Shown here in pieces: positions 59,131 through 64,000 of a stretch of 64,000 bases of DNA. Each line of letters begins with the position of its first letter. Position 1 is the first letter of the stretch. Source of the stretch: Taklimakanibacter sp050246735 (GTDB taxonomy: Bacteria > Pseudomonadota > Alphaproteobacteria > Rhizobiales > Aestuariivirgaceae); assembly GCA_050246735.1 (NCBI GenBank), contig JBFWVM010000023.1, positions 1 through 64,000 of the forward strand, written 5' to 3'. The notes below the pieces were generated by a model. It did not search any database. It saw only the letters and a list, made by a program, of their open reading frames with translations, and was not told where the DNA came from. Both the position numbers and the translations under genes were made by a program.

Positions 59131-59632
59131 GGATCATCGGCAGACCTGCGGCGATGAACACGACCTCGTCGGCCGCTGCCGCGATCGCCTGATTGGCGCG
59201 GCCCGCCTCGTCCCGGAACCGGCGCGCCAGCGCGTTGTCGGGAACGATCCCGAGGCCCACCTCATTCGACACGACGACGACATGGCCTTTGGCGCCGGCA
59301 AGGCTCTCGCACAGACGCTCGATTTCGCCGGTGACGTCCTTGCCGTGATATATGAGATTGTTGATCCACACGGTGAGGCATTCGACGAGCGTGAAGGTCC
59401 GTGCTCCCTCGGCCTGGCGCAGCGCCCCGACCAGATCGAGCGGCGCCTCGATCGTCCGCCATCGCGCGCCGCGCTCCGCGCGGTGGCGCGAGATGCGCTC
59501 GGCCATCTCCTGATCGGTGGTTTCCGCCGTGGCGACATAGGTGGGCCGGCCCCTGTGGCGGCGGGCGAGTCCTTCGGCATACCGGCTCTTGCCGGATCTC
59601 GCGCCGCCCAGGACCAGGGTGAGCCGCCTCAT
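59063..59632 (-). CDS. cobU: Adenosylcobinamide kinase / guanylyltransferase
   Basis: A 189-residue bifunctional enzyme that phosphorylates adenosylcobinamide and transfers GMP to it. The P-loop is LVLGGARSGKSRYAEGLA, then YVATAETTDQEMAERISRHR with the catalytic HRAER, LVECLTVWINNLIY and VSNEVGLGIVP. In aerobic-pathway naming it is CobP. The last 20 residues (LKKPRRGVPRARSEGK) overlap cobD on the other strand. Its ATG overlaps the preceding DUF1636 stop as ATGA. Confidence 0.93.
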   Translation of the reverse strand: MRRLTLVLGGARSGKSRYAEGLARRHRGRPTYVATAETTDQEMAERISRHRAERGARWRTIEAPLDLVGALRQAEGARTFTLVECLTVWINNLIYHGKDVTGEIERLCESLAGAKGHVVVVSNEVGLGIVPDNALARRFRDEAGRANQAIAAAADEVVFIAAGLPMILKKPRRGVPRARSEGKAHGRRG

Positions 59633-60003
59633 GGCCGCGCCGGCGGAAAACGCGCGATGAAATGACCGCGCATCGCCTGCGGCCACGCCTTGAACGGCAC
59701 CTCGCCGGTGGCGCTCGCACCATGAAGGTCGAACCAGGCTAGGATGGCCTCGGCGGTCTCGCGGGCCGGGGTGAAGCCGCCGGCGAGATAGCTGTAGCGT
59801 TCGCTGTCCTGGAGGAAGACGTTGCAGTGCTTGAGGCACGACCACAGGCAGGATTGGCGGTCGACGATGACGTCGCGCCGCCGGCGCTCGGCCAGGAGTG
59901 TCTCCATGTGCCGCGCCAGGGTCTCGCCTCCGGTCACGCCGTCGGGTCCCTCGCGCTCCTCGGCGGAATGGCGGCAGGTGATGCAGAAGACGATGCGGCG
60001 CAT
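59629..60003 (-). CDS. DUF1636 Cys-rich protein linked to cobalamin synthesis
   Basis: A 124-residue protein with CITCRHS near the start and CLWSCLKHCNVFLQ in the middle, giving five Cys and two His that could hold a metal or a thin [2Fe-2S]-type cluster. GFTPARETAEAILAWFDLHG is the family's C-terminal part. DUF1636 proteins regularly neighbour cobW and cobalamin genes; a cobalt-handling role is inferred. ATG 60003 was chosen from the family start MRRIVFCITC. It is coupled to cobU. Confidence 0.8.
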   Translation of the reverse strand: MRRIVFCITCRHSAEEREGPDGVTGGETLARHMETLLAERRRRDVIVDRQSCLWSCLKHCNVFLQDSERYSYLAGGFTPARETAEAILAWFDLHGASATGEVPFKAWPQAMRGHFIARFPPARP

Positions 60004-60081
60004 GGGCTCCAATTGAGGGCTTGCCAATCTCGCCGCTTCAATGATTGAGTTAAGGGGTCCTGTCAACGCCACGGAGCCCTT

Positions 60082-60849
60082 ATGGAATTTCGCCGCCTCG
60101 CCTTCGTCGCAGCCGAGGTTCCCCAGGCGCGCCGGGCCCTCAACGCACTGGTCAAGGCCTATGGCCAGGCGGCGCCCGAGGAAGCCGACGTCATCGTCGC
60201 CTTGGGCGGCGACGGCCTCATGCTGCAGACGCTGCACCGCTTCATGTCGTCGGGCAAGGCGATCTACGGCATGAACCGCGGCTCGGTCGGCTTCCTCATG
60301 AACGACTACGGCGAGAAGCGCCTGCGCGAGCGCATCAACCTGGCCGAGCTCACGACGGTTCGGCCGCTGCGGATGACGGCGACCGACCAGGCCGGGCACG
60401 AGCACAAGGCCATGGCGTTCAACGAAGTGTCGCTGCTGCGCCAGACCCACCAGACGGCCGCGCTCAGGATTTCCATCGACGATCATGTGAGGCTCGACGA
60501 GCTGAAATGCGACGGCCTCATCGTCGCGACGCCCGTCGGCAGTACCGCCTACAACCTTTCCGCCTACGGGCCGATCCTGCCGATCAACTCGCCGCTCCTC
60601 GCCCTGACCCCGATCAGCCCGTTCCGGCCACGCCGCTGGCGCGGCGCGATCGTCCCGCATGAAGCGCGCATCACCATCGAAAGCCTCGAGGCCGAGAAGC
60701 GTCCGGTGGCGGCCGTCGCCGATCAGTTCGAGGTGCGCAACATCCGCAAGGTCGAGATTGCCGAAGACCGCAAGCGCTCGGCCCGCCTGCTCTTCGATCC
60801 GGGCCACAGCCTCGCCGAACGCGTTCTCGCCGAACAATTCCGGTTTTAG
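60082..60849 (+). CDS. nadK: NAD kinase
   Basis: A 255-residue enzyme that phosphorylates NAD to NADP. The GGDG motif lies in VIVALGGDGLMLQTLHRFM; GMNRGSVGFLMNDYGEKRLR, FNEVSLLR, and CDGLIVATPVGSTAYNLSAY are the other conserved parts. This is the shorter alphaproteobacterial form. ATG 60082 is used. A strong hairpin lies 63 bp after its stop. Confidence 0.94.
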   Translation: MEFRRLAFVAAEVPQARRALNALVKAYGQAAPEEADVIVALGGDGLMLQTLHRFMSSGKAIYGMNRGSVGFLMNDYGEKRLRERINLAELTTVRPLRMTATDQAGHEHKAMAFNEVSLLRQTHQTAALRISIDDHVRLDELKCDGLIVATPVGSTAYNLSAYGPILPINSPLLALTPISPFRPRRWRGAIVPHEARITIESLEAEKRPVAAVADQFEVRNIRKVEIAEDRKRSARLLFDPGHSLAERVLAEQFRF

Positions 60850-60912
60850 GGAACCCTTAAGGATGGCGGCACTACACTCACATCGTCGTGAGTTGCGTCA
60901 CTGAGTTTCGAG

Positions 60913-60943
60913 AATGCCGGAGTTCTCCGAACTCCGGCATTTT
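60913..60943. terminator. Strong hairpin terminator after nadK (bidirectional)
   Basis: AATGCCGGAGTTC (60913-60925) and GAACTCCGGCATT (60929-60941) form a perfect 13-bp stem with a 3-base loop, followed by TT. It lies between nadK and the convergent DUF2336 gene and can end transcripts from both sides. Confidence 0.85.
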
Positions 60944-61005
60944 CACGATCGGGGTGATGCGGTCATCGCCGATGGACGGCCGTCCGCCAATCCAGGAACA
61001 AGGTG

Positions 61006-62163
61006 TCAGGCCGCGCTGATCAAGCCTTCGCGCAAGCGGCCGGCGATCACGCGGACGCGCTCGGTCGAATAGCGGGCGATGAAATCGAGATACTTGGCGC
61101 GCTCCGCCTGCGGCATGGCGCCGTCGCCGGTCATGATCTCCTCGATCAGCCGGCGGGCGAAATTTTCCGCGCCGAGCGCGCATTTCGTGTCGCGCGCTTC
61201 GCGCTCGACCCGGCCGGCGCCGCGGATCAGCCCGATGCAGGTAGGGGGCAGTCCGCAGCTGCGATAGAGCGCGTTGAAGCCGAAAGCGCCGCCATAGAGC
61301 GCTTCTGCGACCCGCGCCGTCGTCGTATCGGCGAGATGCGCCATGGCGCTCTCGACCAGGCGCATCTGGCCGGTGCAGGCCGCCCGCATGACGATCGAGG
61401 CGGTCAGCATGCTGCGCGCGGTCATGAAGCGGATGAGCGACGGCAATTCCTTGTCGTTGGCGCTGTCGAGAATATGCAGTATGGCGCGTTCCTCGGCGTC
61501 GGCGACCATGTCGGCCGCGTCGTTGGCCGGCACCCAGCCGCGCTCCGCCATCAGTTGATGCACCTGGTTGGACGCGCGCTTGGCCTGCAGGATGCGGATG
61601 TCGAGCGGCAGGTGGTCGAGGGCGAGAAGCCGGTCGATGACCTCCCGGACCCGGCCGAAGCGGGCATAGAGTATGCGGCAGTTGCGCTCGCCGATGATGC
61701 AGTCCTCGTTGTCGAAGAGGGCGAGGCACGCCGACAGGTCCGCCTGGGTGACGATCTCCTTGACGACGTCGTCGGTGAGGTCCGGCCGGCGCGCCAGGGT
61801 GACCTGGCGGGCGGCGTCGCCGACACGCACGATGCTGCGCATCTTCCAGGGATCGAGCGCCGGGGTCGCGGCGAGGAACGGCAAGGCGATGTCGTCGTCA
61901 TCGGCGATGATGCTGAACAGTATGTCGCCGTGAAGGTCGCGAACGCCGACGAGCCCGTCCACCAGGGCGCGGCGGACTTCCGTCACCGGATCGGTCGCGA
62001 GCTTGAGCACCGTCGGCACGACGCAGCTGCGCTCGTTCTCGGGCGCCTGTGGATCGCCGATCAGGCGCGCGAGCTCGACCGCGAGCTGGATGCGCGCCTG
62101 CGCGTCGCCGGTTTCGACGACCGCGTCGAAGATGGTGACATCGAGCCCTGGCTGGCCTGACAT
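61006..62163 (-). CDS. DUF2336 domain protein
   Basis: A 385-residue, mostly helical cytoplasmic protein with HEAT-like repeats. Sections such as VLKLATDPVTEVRRALVDGL, SIIADDDDIALPFLAATPAL and ALYGGAFGFNALYRSCGLPP match the DUF2336 group of alphaproteobacterial proteins. Function is not established. No signal peptide. It is convergent to nadK across a terminator. Confidence 0.8.
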   Translation of the reverse strand: MSGQPGLDVTIFDAVVETGDAQARIQLAVELARLIGDPQAPENERSCVVPTVLKLATDPVTEVRRALVDGLVGVRDLHGDILFSIIADDDDIALPFLAATPALDPWKMRSIVRVGDAARQVTLARRPDLTDDVVKEIVTQADLSACLALFDNEDCIIGERNCRILYARFGRVREVIDRLLALDHLPLDIRILQAKRASNQVHQLMAERGWVPANDAADMVADAEERAILHILDSANDKELPSLIRFMTARSMLTASIVMRAACTGQMRLVESAMAHLADTTTARVAEALYGGAFGFNALYRSCGLPPTCIGLIRGAGRVEREARDTKCALGAENFARRLIEEIMTGDGAMPQAERAKYLDFIARYSTERVRVIAGRLREGLISAA

Positions 62164-62253
62164 TGGGATACCACTTGCAAAGTCCTCGCCGGTGAAACTG
62201 TCAGGGAACCATTAAGAAACGGTTCACCATGCAGCCTGAGGTTTTTGAATGGC

Positions 62254-63504
62254 TTAGCTCGCGGGCTGCGGCTTGGGCGCACCCTCTTCCGCCTGCGCCT
62301 GGGCGGCGACCGGCGTCGTCATCGGGCCTACTTTCATGATGTCGCCGGCCGAGGCCCTGACCGTGGTCGGACGCTGCTGGCGCCGCCAGAAGGCATGCAC
62401 GGCCATGATCACATAGATCACCGCCATGAAGGTCATGAAGCCCGACGATCCCAGATACTGCATGAAGAAGCCCGCGATCGACGGACCCGCCATGGCGCCG
62501 GTGCCGTAGAGCAGGACGAGCTTGCTCGAGGCTCCGAGCATCTGCTCCTTCGCCATGTGGTCGTTGGCATGCGCGATGACGAGTGAATAGATCGGCAAGG
62601 CGATGGCGCCGAACACGGTGAAAAGGCCGATGAGCATGGCGGAGGAGATGCCCGCCGCCGGAATGCTCACGATCGCGATCGCCGCCGCGATGGCGCTCAG
62701 GATCATGATGATGCTGCGCCGGTCATAGCGGTCCGAGAGAACTCCCGCCGGATATTGCGATACGATGAGCGCCAGGGGCGGCAGCGCCATCATCACCGAG
62801 ACGAGCGCCAGCGGCAGCCCCTGCATCAGGGCATAGACGGCGCCCATGCTGAAGAAGGCGCTCTGGGCAAGGCCGCTCGCCAGGGTCGCGACGATGGCGA
62901 GCGGCGAGGAGCGGTAGATCTCGGCCAGCGTCACCGGGCGCGTGCCGGCCAGGCTCGGGGTCTCGCTCGGCATCAGCGTGAGCGGCAGCATCGCCATCGA
63001 CAGCAGGGCCGAGACGATGATGAAGCGCGAAAAGCCCGATGAATCGGCGACGTTGAGGAGGAATTGCCCAAGGCCCATCGCCGCATAGGTGATGATCATA
63101 TAGACCGACAGCAGCTGGCCGCGGTTCCTGTTCGTCGAGGCCGAATTGAGCCAGCTCTCGCAGACGATGAACAGGCCCGAGGTGCACAGGCCCGCGACGA
63201 AGCGCATGAGAAACCACCAGACCGGCTCGACCCACAGCGGGATCAGCAGCACCGCCGTCGAGACGACGGAAGCGAAGGCGGCAAAGACGCGGATGTGGCC
63301 GACGCTCTGGACGATGCGCGGCGTGACGATGGAGCTCAGAAGGAGGCCGGCGAAATAGCCGGACATGATCAGGCCGGTGGTCGCGGCATCGAAGTTCTCG
63401 GCGCTGGCCCTGACGCCGATCAGCGAGCCATGCAGGCCATGACCGAGCGACAGGATGGCGACGCCGAGCAGGAGTACCCAGACCGACCGCAAACCGGCAA
63501 ACAT
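62254..63504 (-). CDS. MFS transporter (YcaD-like)
   Basis: A 416-residue membrane protein with twelve hydrophobic segments. Motifs include GHGLHGSLIGVRASAENFDA, MSGYFAGLLLSSIVTPRIVQ, FVAGLCTSGLFIVCESWLN and AGVLSDRYDRRSIIM, typical of the YcaD/MFS-type group. The C-terminal 40 residues are polar. Substrate unknown. It is separated from the DUF2336 gene by 90 bp and from the receiver gene by 85 bp. Confidence 0.87.
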   Translation of the reverse strand: MFAGLRSVWVLLLGVAILSLGHGLHGSLIGVRASAENFDAATTGLIMSGYFAGLLLSSIVTPRIVQSVGHIRVFAAFASVVSTAVLLIPLWVEPVWWFLMRFVAGLCTSGLFIVCESWLNSASTNRNRGQLLSVYMIITYAAMGLGQFLLNVADSSGFSRFIIVSALLSMAMLPLTLMPSETPSLAGTRPVTLAEIYRSSPLAIVATLASGLAQSAFFSMGAVYALMQGLPLALVSVMMALPPLALIVSQYPAGVLSDRYDRRSIIMILSAIAAAIAIVSIPAAGISSAMLIGLFTVFGAIALPIYSLVIAHANDHMAKEQMLGASSKLVLLYGTGAMAGPSIAGFFMQYLGSSGFMTFMAVIYVIMAVHAFWRRQQRPTTVRASAGDIMKVGPMTTPVAAQAQAEEGAPKPQPAS

Positions 63505-63589
63505 CTAAACCCCTCTGCTATCCGGACGTCGCCTACTGCACGGAGATTGTGAAAGGATTGTGCTCGCTTCGAGCCCTTGTCACGGAAAA

Positions 63590-63955
63590 TCAGAGCAGGC
63601 CGACCTGCTTCAGCTTGAACTCGAGCAGGTCGCGGTCGAAGGGCTTGAGCAGGAATTCCGCCGCGCCTTCGATGATCGCGCTGCCGATCTCGTCGGTATC
63701 GGCCCTTTCCGTATAGACCAGGACGACCGGCTTGCGTCCGTTGGCGGCCCTGCGCACGCGCTTGACGAACTCGCCGGCGCTCATGCTGCCGACCCGGTCG
63801 GCCGTGACCACGATATCGGGAGAATTGGCGCGGCAGTGCTTGAGAGCGGCATCCGCCGAAGCGGTCTCGGCCATGTCGAACCCATACTGACCCAGGAGTT
63901 CGCTCAAGGCCCGACGCTCCGCGTGATCCTCATCGACAAGCAGACATCTTGTCAT
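63590..63955 (-). CDS. Stand-alone response-regulator receiver domain with altered phosphorylation site
   Basis: A 121-residue CheY-like receiver without an output domain. The acidic pocket (D8, E9, D10), the Thr82 in VLVYTERAD and Lys104 in LLKPFD are in place. Where the phosphoryl-accepting Asp normally sits, alignment by eye puts Ala52, with Asp53 one residue later (DIVVTADRVGS), so it may not be phosphorylated normally. The start at 63955 (MTRCLLVDED) is the family start. Neighbours give no clue to a kinase. Confidence 0.85.
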   Translation of the reverse strand: MTRCLLVDEDHAERRALSELLGQYGFDMAETASADAALKHCRANSPDIVVTADRVGSMSAGEFVKRVRRAANGRKPVVLVYTERADTDEIGSAIIEGAAEFLLKPFDRDLLEFKLKQVGLL

Positions 63956-64000
63956 GTCGACTATTCCTTCCAGACGCATCCGCAACCGTGCCGTTATTGC

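Overview
The window is GC-rich bacterial chromosome, most likely from an alphaproteobacterium of the order Hyphomicrobiales (Rhizobiales). The evidence is an aapJQMP general amino-acid transporter, a PopZ-type polar organiser, a DUF2336 protein, late aerobic-type cobalamin genes with a DUF1636 neighbour, and an EcfG-like stress promoter in front of a DUF3618/Holin-X membrane cluster. No rRNA genes, insertion sequences, integrases or CRISPR arrays were found. Five tRNA genes are present: Gly-UCC, Tyr-GUA, Thr-UGU, Cys-GCA and Asn-GUU.

Layout. Positions 1-10900 are housekeeping: the tRNA-Tyr/tRNA-Gly/tuf unit, rlmB, a Fsr-like MFS exporter, a four-gene small-protein stress cluster, valS, popZ, a TolC-family channel and a PCMT-type methyltransferase. 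Directly downstream of tRNA-Asn (10840-10915) lies an accessory island reaching to about 22.5 kb. It holds a four-gene type I-G (formerly I-U) CRISPR effector operon (cas3, cas8-like, csb1, csb2) with no array and no adaptation genes, an intact DUF1778/GNAT toxin-antitoxin pair, a truncated AbiEi-like gene, a FitA-like antitoxin broken by a one-base frameshift, and a self-inhibited Fic protein with a repeat-rich promoter.

Positions 22.5-28.4 kb form one leftward catabolic unit: ABC permease, ATPase, flavin amine oxidase, binding protein, glutamine-amidotransferase-like protein and a LacI regulator. Two LacI-type operators 21 bp apart overlap the core promoter. From 28.5 to 35 kb come single metabolic genes and regulators: a cysteine-synthase homologue, an HxlR regulator divergent from a RibD/DHFR-like reductase across a perfect operator, a two-domain cyclase, an epimerase-cupin pair and a MocR regulator.

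Positions 35-44.4 kb hold a cluster of mostly exported proteins: a WD40-caspase protein, a second caspase-like protein, a tandem SnoaL-like protein, then on the other strand a metzincin protease, a CHASE2 membrane protein and an unknown exported protein. Nothing ties these to a described pathway, so this is the best candidate here for an uncharacterised system.

Positions 44.7-64 kb return to metabolism: cysK-alaX-sseA-aminopeptidase, aapJQMP, cobK, cobA-cobB-cobQ-cobD, cobU with DUF1636, nadK, a DUF2336 gene, an MFS transporter and an orphan receiver protein whose phosphorylation site looks altered. All function calls are from reading the translated sequence by eye; no database search was possible.
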